Positions 44,988 through 54,242 of a stretch of DNA of 64,000 nucleotides are shown in pieces. The position numbers and the translations under genes were made by a program. Each line of letters begins with the position of its first letter. Position 1 is the stretch's first letter. Location: assembly GCF_000378065.1 (NCBI RefSeq), contig NZ_KB899147.1, positions 1-64,000 of the forward strand. Reading direction: 5' to 3'. Source of the DNA: Porphyromonas gulae DSM 15663 (GTDB taxonomy: Bacteria > Bacteroidota > Bacteroidia > Bacteroidales > Porphyromonadaceae). Under the pieces are notes generated by a model. The model ran no database searches. It was given only the letters and a program-made list of their open reading frames with translations, and had not been told where the DNA came from.

Positions 44988-47648
44988 TTACTCGCCCTTT
45001 GGGTAGAAGTCGAGTTCGAAGCGAATATCTTCGCATAATTCGTACAAAACCGGTGCTGTGTCTTGGCTCGATTCGGGCAATAGGCACAGCACTTTTTTTG
45101 TCCGCTCTGCAGAGCCTCGCCCATATCGCTTGAGCAGAAGAGCAGAAGCGCGCCGAAGCTCCGCTTTTTGTTCCTCGTCGGAGAGGTAGAGAATGGCCGG
45201 TGCTAAGAGTTTCTCTGCCGGCACGTCTTCCGGAAAGATGCCGCGTGTAAACAATCGGGCTGCAAGCATCAGTGCTCCCGTCATCATGTCAGGGGTAGTC
45301 GCTTCACTCTCGATCCATCGAATGATGCTTTGCATTGCTTCGGGCATTCGCTCCAGCAGATTGGCTGTCAGTTGCTCGCGAAGTTCCACATTGTCGGCCT
45401 CTCGGAGGAATCTCGTTGCCCGCTCGTGAGTCAATTCTTCGGCCGGATAGATCATCGTGGCGAGTATCTTCGTCTCCCTTACATCCCGTCTCCACAGATA
45501 GTCGGCCAATGGAGCGGATGCGTCGGCCGTGCGAGCCAGCCGGAGCAGGTGTTCGCGAGTGACTCCGAAGTTGATGCCGTAGTGGAGTCCTTTCTCTCGC
45601 ATACTGGCCGATAGTACACCGTCCATCGCTCGTCGGAGGTGCGAGCGCAATCTTCTTGCCTCCTGCAAGAGCGGACTGTCTGCAGGCAGGAAGCCATATT
45701 CCGCGCTGTAGCGAAGCATTTGTTCGGCATAGCCTTCCGTGTATTCTATCGTTGCATCCGTAAGCCTGCCCTCCGAATTATATACGGGTCTCAACCGAGG
45801 ATTGACAAATCCCTTATACGGAGCAATATCCAGCTTGGCATAGCGCGTCAGCACTTCCTCGTGCAAGAGCGGATCCACGTGGACGGCATAACGCTCCACC
45901 AACGCCTTGCCGGCGGTATAGTCGCCCTCGCTCTTGATGCGTTGCACCTCGGCCAGCAAATCGGCAATGATCGCACGCACCGCTTCATAGTCCTCGATGA
46001 CGAGTGTCGTCTTGCCCCCTTGGCAAACCAGCGACATAGCCCCCGGTCGCTCGGCATGCTCCAAGACGTAACGGGCTATGAGCGCACGGTTGCGCATGTG
46101 CGCCTCCTCTATCACCTCTCCTCGCTTGATACGCACGAGTTGGGTCATCAGACCGTTGAGCATGTATTTGTAATAATTGGCTTTGTAAGCGTGGGGATCG
46201 GTCAAAAGGCCTAATTCGATCATTTTGGGATCGGCCAGAAAATAGAGAGCAAAGAGGTCAGCGCGCGTCTCCTCCAGCGTGGAGGCATGTTCTCCCAGTG
46301 CATCGCCCGATACACCGGGGAGTAGCTGTCCGCTGCCATGTCCGAGGCATTCGTGCAGGTCGGTGTGGAGACTGTCCGTCAGGTCGGCATGCAGTTCTAC
46401 GTGTCTGCGTACTTCCTCGTCAGGGATAAACTCCTCGTACAGACCCGTCCCTCGTGCAGCATGGTTGTATGCATCTGTGATATTGTCGATGGTGACGGAC
46501 TTGGATCCGTGTTCGGCACGAATCCAGTCGGCATTCGGAAGGTTGATCCCTATTGGAGTGGCAGGATAGCTGTCGCCGGCTATGGTCAGCACATTGACCA
46601 CCGTAGCCGATATGCCACGGGGATTCTTCTTACGGAAACGTGCATCGATAGGCGAATGAGCTTCGAACCAACCTGCATGTTCGCTGATGATGCGCGTACG
46701 TCTGCCGGCTTCTTCGTCCTGCATGTGTACCAATCCCTCCCAACTGCCGTGTATGCCTATCGGATCGGCATATACTTCGGTGAATCCGTTGATGAAGTCG
46801 ATCCGCGTGCGATTGTTTTCCACCCAGCGGATACAGAACCGGTCGTACAGCCTGACGTCTCCTGTGCGGTAATAGTCGCACAGCAGTCGTATGCACGTAG
46901 CCTGTTCCTCGTTCTCCGTGTATGGTATGGCAGCCTCCAAAGAAGCGACTACGGCTTCTATGGCCGGACCGTACAATCCGTCTGTGCTGCAAACCTCGTC
47001 TTTCAATTCGCCCGAAGTCGAACGAATCAGACGTGTATTCAGCCCGAAGCTCGGTGGATAACTTTTCTCTTTTTCGGGAAGAGCTTCTATCAGGTTTTTG
47101 TAATGGCTTTCCGCTTCAGATCGGGTGATACCCGGTGCATAGAAATTGACCGAAGAAGCCTTGATAATATCCTCTTCACCGCTCTGCTCCGTCTGTTTGG
47201 GTAGAAAATCGGCATCGTACAATACGCGCTCCAAAAGCACCTGTTCTTCCGGCTCCAGCTCCACTCTTGCCTCTCTTAGGGAGTCCCTCAAGAACTCCGG
47301 ACTGAAACGGGCTATGAATTTGGCTCCGCTGTAATGGTGGTGAATGCCATTGGCAAACCAGATACAGAAGAGGTATTCTTCCAGCAGAGCAAAGTCGTCG
47401 GTTTGTTCCGATTGGCTAAGATGGATGTAAATATGCTCCATCAGGCTGCGTACCCAGAGGTTGTAGCGGCAGTTCTGTATGGTCGTAATGTCTCGCCCAC
47501 GCAGGGCGGCTTCCGAGAGGTGGTAGCAAAGCATCCTCTGCTTAGGGGTCAATGTGCCGAAGAGATCGGCTCGATAGCTGAGTACTTCTATATCTGCAAA
47601 TCGGGCTATGCGCTCTCCCGATCGGTGTTCGGTTGTTTCTTTTGTCAT
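44988..47648 (-). CDS. M49-family peptidase, dipeptidyl-peptidase III-like
   Basis: The 886-residue protein carries both M49 zinc motifs: HECLGH at 432-437 (His432, Glu433, His437; the usual motif is HExxGH) and EETRAD at 459-464 (zinc ligand in the first glutamates). DPP III enzymes cut dipeptides from the N-termini of oligopeptides, which suits a peptide-fermenting organism. It is much longer than human DPP III (about 740 residues), with additional sequence mainly at the C-terminus. There is no signal peptide, so it is probably cytoplasmic. Confidence 0.9.
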   Translation of the reverse strand: MTKETTEHRSGERIARFADIEVLSYRADLFGTLTPKQRMLCYHLSEAALRGRDITTIQNCRYNLWVRSLMEHIYIHLSQSEQTDDFALLEEYLFCIWFANGIHHHYSGAKFIARFSPEFLRDSLREARVELEPEEQVLLERVLYDADFLPKQTEQSGEEDIIKASSVNFYAPGITRSEAESHYKNLIEALPEKEKSYPPSFGLNTRLIRSTSGELKDEVCSTDGLYGPAIEAVVASLEAAIPYTENEEQATCIRLLCDYYRTGDVRLYDRFCIRWVENNRTRIDFINGFTEVYADPIGIHGSWEGLVHMQDEEAGRRTRIISEHAGWFEAHSPIDARFRKKNPRGISATVVNVLTIAGDSYPATPIGINLPNADWIRAEHGSKSVTIDNITDAYNHAARGTGLYEEFIPDEEVRRHVELHADLTDSLHTDLHECLGHGSGQLLPGVSGDALGEHASTLEETRADLFALYFLADPKMIELGLLTDPHAYKANYYKYMLNGLMTQLVRIKRGEVIEEAHMRNRALIARYVLEHAERPGAMSLVCQGGKTTLVIEDYEAVRAIIADLLAEVQRIKSEGDYTAGKALVERYAVHVDPLLHEEVLTRYAKLDIAPYKGFVNPRLRPVYNSEGRLTDATIEYTEGYAEQMLRYSAEYGFLPADSPLLQEARRLRSHLRRAMDGVLSASMREKGLHYGINFGVTREHLLRLARTADASAPLADYLWRRDVRETKILATMIYPAEELTHERATRFLREADNVELREQLTANLLERMPEAMQSIIRWIESEATTPDMMTGALMLAARLFTRGIFPEDVPAEKLLAPAILYLSDEEQKAELRRASALLLKRYGRGSAERTKKVLCLLPESSQDTAPVLYELCEDIRFELDFYPKGE

Positions 47649-47713
47649 TGTGATTGAGGCTTTGAGTCAATAGGGGAGGGGAATAGTTTTCTCCCGTGTG
47701 AAACGACATGGTG

Positions 47714-47721
47714 CAAATTTA
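47714..47721 (-). promoter_or_regulatory. Candidate -7 box (TAAATTTG) for the M49 peptidase gene
   Basis: The minus strand reads TAAATTTG, 66 bp upstream of the ATG, fitting TAnnTTTG. Confidence 0.45.
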
Positions 47722-47862
47722 GGACAAAGGCAAAGAATAAAGCGGAATATAGCCGCAGACCAATCCGATATGGTACACTCAAAATCCGACTGAAAAATCA
47801 ATACAAGAGTAGTGGACATTCTTTTCCTTCGCATATCTTTCGTTCGCGATTTGCGAACCATA

Positions 47863-47978
47863 AATGAGCAGATTGTGGCGCGTATTTTCCTGAAAACACG
47901 AACCAAAAGTTTTTCGTTCCGGCGCGTAAATTTTTTGCTTCTCGCGCCAAAACGAAAAAAATCTCGCGCCACGTTTTT
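47863..47978 (-). repeat. Dispersed non-coding repeat, copy C
   Basis: On the minus strand the copy starts AAAAACGTGGCGCGAGATTT, then TTTTCGTTTTGGCGCGAGAA, GCAAAAAATTTACGCGCCGG, and ends near CGCGCCACAATCTGCTCA. Its first 57 bases are nearly identical to copy A's core and the rest aligns with substitutions, including TTCGTGTTTTCAGGAAAATA against copy A's TTCGTAAATTTTCGAAAACA. Confidence 0.75.
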
Positions 47979-48101
47979 AGGGACGTAGAGCGAAACAATT
48001 CCCGAACGTAAACTCGATTGTTGCCTTAGTGTTGCATTTATAGATGAAATCTGCATGCCTGCTAAAAATGCTAAATAGACCTTTACAATAAAAGAAAAAT
48101 G

Positions 48102-48109
48102 TACCTTTG
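48102..48109 (+). promoter_or_regulatory. Candidate promoter (TACCTTTG) for the DUF1573 genes
   Basis: TACCTTTG fits TAnnTTTG, with a TTTA upstream at 48082-48085. It lies 93 bp before the 48202 start. Confidence 0.5.
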
Positions 48110-48201
48110 TTCCCATAGGCATACGAAAATTCCGGTGGAATGTCGAGGATGCCGGTTTGAATTTTTAGAGTGTAAAATCTTATTTCAAAAAGAATAGAAC
48201 T

Positions 48202-48585
48202 ATGAAACGAATAGTTTTTGTAATGATCGCACTCCTTATCGGAATAGGAGTAGCTACGGCACAAAATGCAAAGAAAGCAGTCATCTCTTCGGACAATGTG
48301 GAGCATGACTTCGGTACGATCAAAGAAGCTGATGGCAGTGTGACTCACACATTCGTTATCAAGAATACGGGAGACGCTCCCTTGGTGATCACTCGCGTAG
48401 TGGCTTCTTGCGGCTGTACGACACCCCAGTTCAGCAAAGAGCCTATCGCTCCGGGTCAGACAAGCAAAATAGACGTCGCATATAATCCTGCCGGCCGTCC
48501 GGGTCAGTTCGTAAAGACCATAGCCGTGTACAGCAATGGTAAGGATGGTACCTTTACGCTACGCATCAAAGGGGTTGTAGAATAA
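48202..48585 (+). CDS. DUF1573 domain protein, secreted
   Basis: The 127-residue protein has a signal peptide (MKRIVFVMIALLIGIGVATAQN) and one DUF1573 domain (EHDFGTIKEADGSVTHTFVIKNTGDAPLVITRVVASCGCTTPQFSKEPIAPGQTSKIDV...), an immunoglobulin-like fold related to ASPM/SPD-2/Hydin domains. The CGC motif is conserved in the family. The role is unknown. It is followed 31 bp later by a longer protein with the same domain. Confidence 0.92.
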   Translation: MKRIVFVMIALLIGIGVATAQNAKKAVISSDNVEHDFGTIKEADGSVTHTFVIKNTGDAPLVITRVVASCGCTTPQFSKEPIAPGQTSKIDVAYNPAGRPGQFVKTIAVYSNGKDGTFTLRIKGVVE

Positions 48586-48616
48586 ATAGCATAGCTCTGC
48601 AAGTAGTACAAGGCGT

Positions 48617-49705
48617 ATGATCGTCAGTACATTTCGAGGGCTGCTCTTCTTCCTTTTCCTATTGACTCCTCTGTCGCTGACAGCTCAAGAGAGTCCGGAA
48701 ATACAGGTCGAGGAGCAGTCCTTTAACTTTGGTCTGATTCCGGAGGAAAAAGGTTCGGTAGGGCATAGCTTCAAGTTTCGCAACAGCGGTACCGCTCCTC
48801 TCGTGATCACTCGTGTGACGGCTGATTGTGGCTGTACGACTCCGGCGTGGCCGGAAGAAGCCATTGCTCCCGGAGAAAAAGCGGAGATTCGCGTCCTCTT
48901 CGATCCCATCGGTCGGGCAGGGACTTTCGTCAAGCGGATTCGTGTTTTCTCCAATGCTCCCTCTTCCCCTCTTGAACTCAGTATAAGCGGTACGGTCACG
49001 ACCCTTGGTGGTGCCATGCCGCATGCCTATGCCTTGGCGATAGGGCCGTTACAGGTGAGCAATGCTCGCCTGCTTTTCCCTATTTCCATGCCTGAAGATG
49101 AGGGGGTGGTACGGTTGGTGGTGAACAATACGGATGAGTCCGACCTGCAAGTTGCTGTCGTATCGCTGCCTTCATTTGTATCGCTGGACGATCGGGCATT
49201 CCGGCTGCAAGCTCGTGAACCCAGAGAGCTGAATCTTTCGCTTGCCGTACCTCGCAATATGCCTCCGGGGATGAAGGACGAACCGCTTGTTTTAGAGGTA
49301 ATATCTTCCGAAACAGGAATAAAAGCCGTTGATTCCGTCTTGGTTTCCTTGCCGCTGGTGGACAATTTTCCAGCCCTCACCGCAGCCCAAACAGGTGTTA
49401 TGGAACTTAGCACCTATTTGGACATGGGGCAGTTGGATGGAGAGACGACAAAGGTTGCGATAGACATTCGCAACGTCGGCGCAGGCCCTCTCCGACTGCA
49501 TAGCGTCACCACACGCAATCCGGCCCTGACTGCCGTAGCCGACCGGACGGAGATAAAGCCCGGCGGAAGCACACTATTGCGCATCGCCGTGGATTCGCAG
49601 GTGATGAAGGCTGAGGGGTGGCAGAGTATAGCAGCCGATATTTCCATCATTTGCAACGATCCGCAGGCTCCGCTACGTCGTATCAAGGTCAAAGCCGAAC
49701 TGTAA
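48617..49705 (+). CDS. DUF1573 domain protein with additional Ig-like region
   Basis: The 362-residue protein has a signal peptide (residues about 1-22) and an N-terminal DUF1573 domain with the same SFNFGLIPEEKGSVGHSFKFRNSGTAPLVITRVTADCGCTTPAW pattern as its upstream neighbour. Two further beta-rich regions follow, of which the last (VAIDIRNVGAGPLRLHSVTTRNPALTA...LRIAVDSQVMKAEGWQ) looks like another related Ig-like domain. The pair suggests duplication of a DUF1573 unit. The function is unknown. Confidence 0.9.
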   Translation: MIVSTFRGLLFFLFLLTPLSLTAQESPEIQVEEQSFNFGLIPEEKGSVGHSFKFRNSGTAPLVITRVTADCGCTTPAWPEEAIAPGEKAEIRVLFDPIGRAGTFVKRIRVFSNAPSSPLELSISGTVTTLGGAMPHAYALAIGPLQVSNARLLFPISMPEDEGVVRLVVNNTDESDLQVAVVSLPSFVSLDDRAFRLQAREPRELNLSLAVPRNMPPGMKDEPLVLEVISSETGIKAVDSVLVSLPLVDNFPALTAAQTGVMELSTYLDMGQLDGETTKVAIDIRNVGAGPLRLHSVTTRNPALTAVADRTEIKPGGSTLLRIAVDSQVMKAEGWQSIAADISIICNDPQAPLRRIKVKAEL

Positions 49706-49780
49706 CTTTCCCCCGTGGAGCTGCTGCCAAGCGTTATTGCAAGCGAGATTACAGCAGATCTGATAAACTGAACAATAACT

Positions 49781-50887
49781 ATGGACGAACTACTTCATCA
49801 TCCCGAAAATGATGATTGTTATAAGGGACTGAAAGTGAATAAGGGCGTTTCCAATATGCCCATCATCAATCCCTACCTGCACAGAACAAGACGCAAGAAA
49901 CTGACGGTCAAGGACTATGTGGATGGCATTTTGGCGGGCGATATTACCATCCTGAGTCGTGCTGTCACACTGGTGGAAAGTCTCCTGCCCATGCATCAGG
50001 ATACGGCGCAGCAGATCATAGAGCAGTGCCTGCCTCATGCCGGCCGTTCCATGCGTATCGGTATTACCGGAGTACCCGGAGCGGGCAAGAGTACTTCGAT
50101 CGATGCTTTCGGTATGCACCTCATCAAGCAGGGGCGGAAGCTCGCCGTGCTGGCCATAGATCCCAGCAGCGAGAGATCCAAAGGGAGTATTCTGGGAGAT
50201 AAGACCCGTATGGAGCAGCTTTCCCGAGAGAAGAATGCCTTTATTCGTCCCAGTCCTGCTGCCGGCTCACTGGGTGGTGTGGCGCGCAAGACGCGTGAGA
50301 CCATCGTGCTGTGTGAAGCGGCCGGATTCGACACGATCTTTGTAGAGACGGTAGGCGTGGGACAGAGCGAAACGGCTGTCCATTCGATGGTGGACTTCTT
50401 CCTGCTGATCCAGCTGGCCGGTACGGGGGATGAACTTCAGGGTATCAAGCGCGGTATCATGGAGATGGCCGATGGTATCATCGTCAATAAAGCGGACGGA
50501 GACAATATCGACAAGGCCAATCTGGCGGCTTCGCATTATCGGAATGCTCTTCGGCTATTCCCACCGGCGGAGTCGGGATGGAAGCCGCGCGTCCTTACCT
50601 ATTCGGGCTATTATGCCATCGGCATCAAGGATATTTGGGATATGATCGACGAGTACCGCCATTTTACGACGGATAACGGATTCTTCCGGATGAAGCGTCA
50701 GCGTCAGGCCAAGTGGTGGATGTACGAGACGATCAACGACGAACTGCGCGATTCGTTCTACAACAGTACAGAGGTTCAGAGCCTCATACCAGAGGTCGAA
50801 GAGGCCGTGTTGGAAGATCGTGCCACGAGTTTCGTTGCTGCCCGTCGTCTACTGGATGCCTACTTCCGCTATATTTCCAACAAATAA
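49781..50887 (+). CDS. meaB: Methylmalonyl-CoA mutase-associated GTPase MeaB
   Basis: MeaB is a SIMIBI-class GTPase that loads and protects adenosylcobalamin in methylmalonyl-CoA mutase. The 368-residue protein has Walker A (GITGVPGAGKSTSID), switch I/II elements (LAIDPSSERSKGSILGDKTRM, DTIFVETVGVGQSE) and NKADGDN (N/TKxD base-specificity motif), plus the C-terminal dimerisation helices. The mutase genes are not in this window. An internal start at MPIINPYLHRTRRKK would remove 25 N-terminal residues; both starts are plausible. Confidence 0.94.
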   Translation: MDELLHHPENDDCYKGLKVNKGVSNMPIINPYLHRTRRKKLTVKDYVDGILAGDITILSRAVTLVESLLPMHQDTAQQIIEQCLPHAGRSMRIGITGVPGAGKSTSIDAFGMHLIKQGRKLAVLAIDPSSERSKGSILGDKTRMEQLSREKNAFIRPSPAAGSLGGVARKTRETIVLCEAAGFDTIFVETVGVGQSETAVHSMVDFFLLIQLAGTGDELQGIKRGIMEMADGIIVNKADGDNIDKANLAASHYRNALRLFPPAESGWKPRVLTYSGYYAIGIKDIWDMIDEYRHFTTDNGFFRMKRQRQAKWWMYETINDELRDSFYNSTEVQSLIPEVEEAVLEDRATSFVAARRLLDAYFRYISNK

Positions 50888-50915
50888 TCTTCTTGATCAA
50901 GCAACCTTAACCCTT

Positions 50916-52094
50916 ATGCGTAAACTACGGATCGGCCTTTTGCCCAAGATCATATTGGCCATTATCCTCGGTATCGGCTTCGGCAACCTCTTCAGCTTCC
51001 CGTTTATTCGGATCTTCGTCACTTTCAATACTCTCTTTAGCGAACTGCTCGGCTTCTCCATTCCGCTGATTATCCTCGGATTGGTGACGGTGGCTATTGC
51101 TGACATCGGGAAAGGTGCCGGAAGGATGCTTCTTATCACTGTGCTGATAGCCTATATGGCTACTGTGTTGTCAGGCCTATTCGCCTACTTCGCTGGCAAT
51201 GCTTTCTTCCCGTCTTTGATTTCTCCCGGTACGGGTATGAGCGATGTTACTCAGTCGCAAGGAGTAGAGCCTTACTTCTCTATCGCCATACCGCCGATGA
51301 TGAGCGTGATGACAGCTCTTGTCCTTTCCTTTGTGCTCGGTCTGGGGTTGGCCGGCATGGAAAGCCGTGGTATGAAGGGAATGATGCAGGATTTCCAGGA
51401 GATTATCACCAAGTTGATCGCCAAAGTTATTATCCCCTTGCTACCTATTTATATCTTTGGGATCTTTCTGAACATGACCCATCAGGGCGAAGTGGTGAAG
51501 GTATTATCCGTATTCCTTAGTATCATCGGTATTATTTTCGGCCTTCATATCATCCTGCTGATCTTCCAATACGCTGTGGCAGGATTTATAACCAAGAAGA
51601 ATCCTTTCAGAATGCTGTGGCGGATGATGCCGGCTTATTTCACTGCTCTCGGTACGCAGTCTTCGGCAGCCACTATTCCCGTCACGCTCAAGAGTGCGGT
51701 GAAGTGTGGCGTATCGGAAGAGATAGCAGGCTTTACCGTCCCTCTCTGTGCTACGATCCACCTGAGCGGTAGCACGCTCAAGATTACTTGTTGTGCCTTG
51801 GCTCTGATGATCATGCAGGGGATGCCTTATGATGCAGGTCTGTTTACCGGATTTATCTTTATGCTCGGTATTACGATGGTGGCAGCTCCGGGAGTGCCGG
51901 GTGGAGCCATCATGGCGGCTTTAGGTGTTTTGCAGAGTATGCTCGGTTTCGATGAGTCCTTACAGGCACTCATGATAGCATTGTATATAACCATGGATAA
52001 CTTCGGTACGGCTTGTAATGTCACAGGCGACGGTGCTATCTCGCTGATCGTGGACAAACTCATGATGCGCAAGAGGCAGGCAGTCGCAAGGTAG
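50916..52094 (+). CDS. DAACS-family sodium/dicarboxylate or amino acid symporter
   Basis: Starting at MRKLRIGLLPKIILAIILGIG gives 392 residues; the longer open frame overlaps meaB and is not family-like. It has about eight membrane helices and the two conserved hairpin regions (TQSSAATIPVTLKSAVKCGVSEEIAGFTVPLCATIHLSGSTLKIT and MVAAPGVPGGAIMAALGVLQ) of the glutamate/aspartate:sodium symporter family. Transport of serine, threonine, aspartate or a dicarboxylate is possible. It lies 28 bp after meaB. Confidence 0.94.
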   Translation: MRKLRIGLLPKIILAIILGIGFGNLFSFPFIRIFVTFNTLFSELLGFSIPLIILGLVTVAIADIGKGAGRMLLITVLIAYMATVLSGLFAYFAGNAFFPSLISPGTGMSDVTQSQGVEPYFSIAIPPMMSVMTALVLSFVLGLGLAGMESRGMKGMMQDFQEIITKLIAKVIIPLLPIYIFGIFLNMTHQGEVVKVLSVFLSIIGIIFGLHIILLIFQYAVAGFITKKNPFRMLWRMMPAYFTALGTQSSAATIPVTLKSAVKCGVSEEIAGFTVPLCATIHLSGSTLKITCCALALMIMQGMPYDAGLFTGFIFMLGITMVAAPGVPGGAIMAALGVLQSMLGFDESLQALMIALYITMDNFGTACNVTGDGAISLIVDKLMMRKRQAVAR

Positions 52095-52116
52095 ACAAGA
52101 GGTTAGGAAGAAAAAG

Positions 52117-52167
52117 AAAGGAGAGGAGACTGTCGGCATGTACAGATCTCCTCTCCTTTGTTTATTT
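52117..52167 (+). terminator. Terminator after the symporter gene
   Basis: A 13-bp perfect stem (AAAGGAGAGGAGA with TCTCCTCTCCTTT) is followed by GTTTATTTGTT, 22 bp after the stop codon. Confidence 0.85.
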
Positions 52168-52216
52168 GTTGGAGGCTTTACGTCCCTAGGATGGCGCAGT
52201 ATATGTCTGCCCGTTT

Positions 52217-52546
52217 TCAGCCGCGGATCATGGTGAGGAGCATCTTGAAGCGTTTCGTAGCATGGAGTGCATGGCTGACGTTGGCCGGCATGATGACGGA
52301 CCGGCCGGCTTTGAGGAGAAGAGGTTGGCCTCCGATTCTTATTTCCGCTTCCCCTTCCAATATCTGTACGAAGGCATCGAAAGGTGCTGTGTGTTCGCTC
52401 AGTCCCTGCCCTTGGTCGAAGGAGAAGAGAGTAATGTTGCCTACTTCGTTCTTAAGTACTTGTTTGCTGATGATTCCGCCGTCGGAATACTCTACTGATG
52501 CCGATATGTCGAGGACAGTAGCTTTGGGGTATGTTTCTTTTGTCAT
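52217..52546 (-). CDS. Cupin domain protein
   Basis: Starting at MTKETYPKATVLDISASVEYS gives 109 residues; 18 upstream residues are unlike the family. A single cupin barrel is visible with the motif GLSEHTAPFDAFVQILEGEAEIRIGG and the C-terminal half-motif AGRSVIMPANVSHALHA, in which the usual metal-binding His and Glu positions are His-type (SEHTAP, VSHAL). Such small cupins bind metals or small ligands; the function is not assignable. It lies in the gap after the symporter, facing the hutH operon end. Confidence 0.8.
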   Translation of the reverse strand: MTKETYPKATVLDISASVEYSDGGIISKQVLKNEVGNITLFSFDQGQGLSEHTAPFDAFVQILEGEAEIRIGGQPLLLKAGRSVIMPANVSHALHATKRFKMLLTMIRG

Positions 52547-52631
52547 TGTTTGTTTTCGATTGTTTAGTCTGATCTCATGTCTTGTAAACGGGCATGGCAT
52601 TACCCTTATTGCGTCGGAGCGACCCTGTATG

Positions 52632-52676
52632 AGAGAGGGTGTGCCAAACGAAAATACTTCGTGGCATACCCTCTCT
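52632..52676. terminator. Terminator-like hairpin after hutH, shared stem with 13256-13294
   Basis: AGAGAGGGTGTGCC pairs with GGCATACCCTCTCT (one G-U pair), and an inner ACGAA/TTCGT extension closes a five-base loop. It lies between the hutH stop (minus) and the cupin start. A T run is present only on the plus-strand side, so the direction is unclear. The outer stem matches the Rnf terminator at 11-12 of its positions. Confidence 0.55.
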
Positions 52677-52746
52677 TTCTTGCATTCGGAAAGCCTGTAT
52701 CTCCCTCTCCCTCAGCGTAAGGAATCAGCTGGAGAAACGTGGTTCG

Positions 52747-54240
52747 TTAGAAAGCATATTCGCGAACGAACTCCGTGGCTGCCTGTATCTGTTTGTACAT
52801 GACTACATCGTCCTCCACCTTGGGAGCTACCTTGCGCAGCTCGCCGAGCATCTTCTCCAAGAACGGAGACGTCTTGGTCGGACGGCGGAATTCGAAGGCT
52901 TGGGCCGCATCGAGGAGTTCGATGGCGAAGATCATCTCCAGGTTTTCTATGATCGGAAGCAGCTTCGTTGCTGCGTTGGCTCCCATAGAAACGTGGTCTT
53001 CCTGCCCGTTGCTGCTGACGATACTATCGCTGGCTGCGGAGAAACAGTACATCTTGTTCTTGCTCACCATAGCTGCGGCTGCATACTGCGGTATCATGAA
53101 TCCGCTGTTCAGACCGGGATTGGCTACGAGGAACTCAGGCAGATTGCGCAGACCGAGTATGAGCTGAGCCGTGCGACGTTCGCTGATATTGCCCAGTTCT
53201 GCCAAGGCTATAGCCAGGAAATCGTATACGATGGCAAGAGGTTGGCCGTGGAAGTTACCACCCGATACGACAAGATCTTCATCGGGGAAGACCGTGGGAT
53301 TGTCGGTCACGGAGTTGATCTCACGAATGACTACCTCTGTAACGTAGGCGATGGCATCACGGCTGGCTCCGTGAACCTGCGGCATACAGCGGAAGCTGTA
53401 CGGATCCTGTACCTGCTTCTTCGGGTGGGCTATCTGCTCGCTGCCTTTCAGAACTTCCTTCAGGTGACGAGCTACGGCCAACTGTCCGGGGTGAGGACGT
53501 ATGATGTGGAGGTTGTCGGTAAAGGGGGCATCCAAGCCATCGAAAGCTTCGAGCGAGAGTGCACCGATACAGTCTGCTACCTCTACGAGACGGTGCGCCT
53601 TGAGGAGGGCGTAGACGCCATGACTGCTCATGAACTGTGTGCCATTGAGTAGAGCCAAGCCTTCTTTGCTCTTGAGGATGATCTTCTCCCAGCCGAACTC
53701 CTGCATCACATCGCAGGCATTGCGCTTCTCTCCCTTGTACATGACTTCTCCCTCACCTATAAGCGGCAGGAAGAGATTGGCCAGAGGGGCGAGGTCGCCC
53801 GATGCGCCGAGCGAACCGCGATCGTAAACGATGGGGAGCACATCGTTATTGAGCATGTCCAGAATACGCTGCACGGTGCATAGCTGTACGCCGCTGTGTC
53901 CCAACTGGAGGGCATGAGCTTTGAGCAGAAGCATCAGGCGCACGATGTCCTCATGAACGGGCGTACCGCAGCTACAGGCATGACTCTTGACGAGGTTCTC
54001 CTGTAGGGCGGTGAGCTGATCCGGTGTAATTGTCCTGTTGCAGAGAGAGCCGAAGCCGGTGGTCACGCCGTATATGGGTTTGTCCGACTGCTTCACTTTC
54101 TCGTCCAGATAGTGGCGGCAGTGCTCGATACGTCTTACGGCATCGGCCGATAGCTCCAGCTTGAAGCGACTATCCAGATATTCGCGAAGCAGATCCAGAG
54201 AGAGCGGTTCGGAACCGACCTGAAAAGAAGTACGTGCCAT
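52747..54240 (-). CDS. hutH: Histidine ammonia-lyase
   Basis: HutH converts histidine to urocanate and ammonia. Starting at MARTSFQVGSEPLSL gives 497 residues, the family length; 63 further upstream residues overlap the cyclodeaminase frame and are dropped. The MIO prosthetic group forms from Ala146-Ser147-Gly148 in RGSLGASGDLAPLA; the substrate-binding tyrosine region YGVTTGFGSLCN (about residues 57-68) is present. It starts 2 bp after the cyclodeaminase stop and is the last gene of the operon. Confidence 0.97.
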   Translation of the reverse strand: MARTSFQVGSEPLSLDLLREYLDSRFKLELSADAVRRIEHCRHYLDEKVKQSDKPIYGVTTGFGSLCNRTITPDQLTALQENLVKSHACSCGTPVHEDIVRLMLLLKAHALQLGHSGVQLCTVQRILDMLNNDVLPIVYDRGSLGASGDLAPLANLFLPLIGEGEVMYKGEKRNACDVMQEFGWEKIILKSKEGLALLNGTQFMSSHGVYALLKAHRLVEVADCIGALSLEAFDGLDAPFTDNLHIIRPHPGQLAVARHLKEVLKGSEQIAHPKKQVQDPYSFRCMPQVHGASRDAIAYVTEVVIREINSVTDNPTVFPDEDLVVSGGNFHGQPLAIVYDFLAIALAELGNISERRTAQLILGLRNLPEFLVANPGLNSGFMIPQYAAAAMVSKNKMYCFSAASDSIVSSNGQEDHVSMGANAATKLLPIIENLEMIFAIELLDAAQAFEFRRPTKTSPFLEKMLGELRKVAPKVEDDVVMYKQIQAATEFVREYAF

Positions 54241-54242
54241 CG

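Larger units (their letters stand above)
47649..48201. other. Intergenic region with repeat copy C, divergent promoters
   Basis: This gap separates the M49 peptidase gene and the first DUF1573 gene. It holds boxes for both directions (47714-47721 minus, 48102-48109 plus) and repeat copy C (about 47863-47978). Frames crossing the repeat lack protein-like features. Confidence 0.55.

Noticed and set aside
47667-48122. 151-codon minus-strand frame across repeat copy C
   Set aside because: It is driven by the repeat; no domain is seen and it overlaps two promoter boxes.
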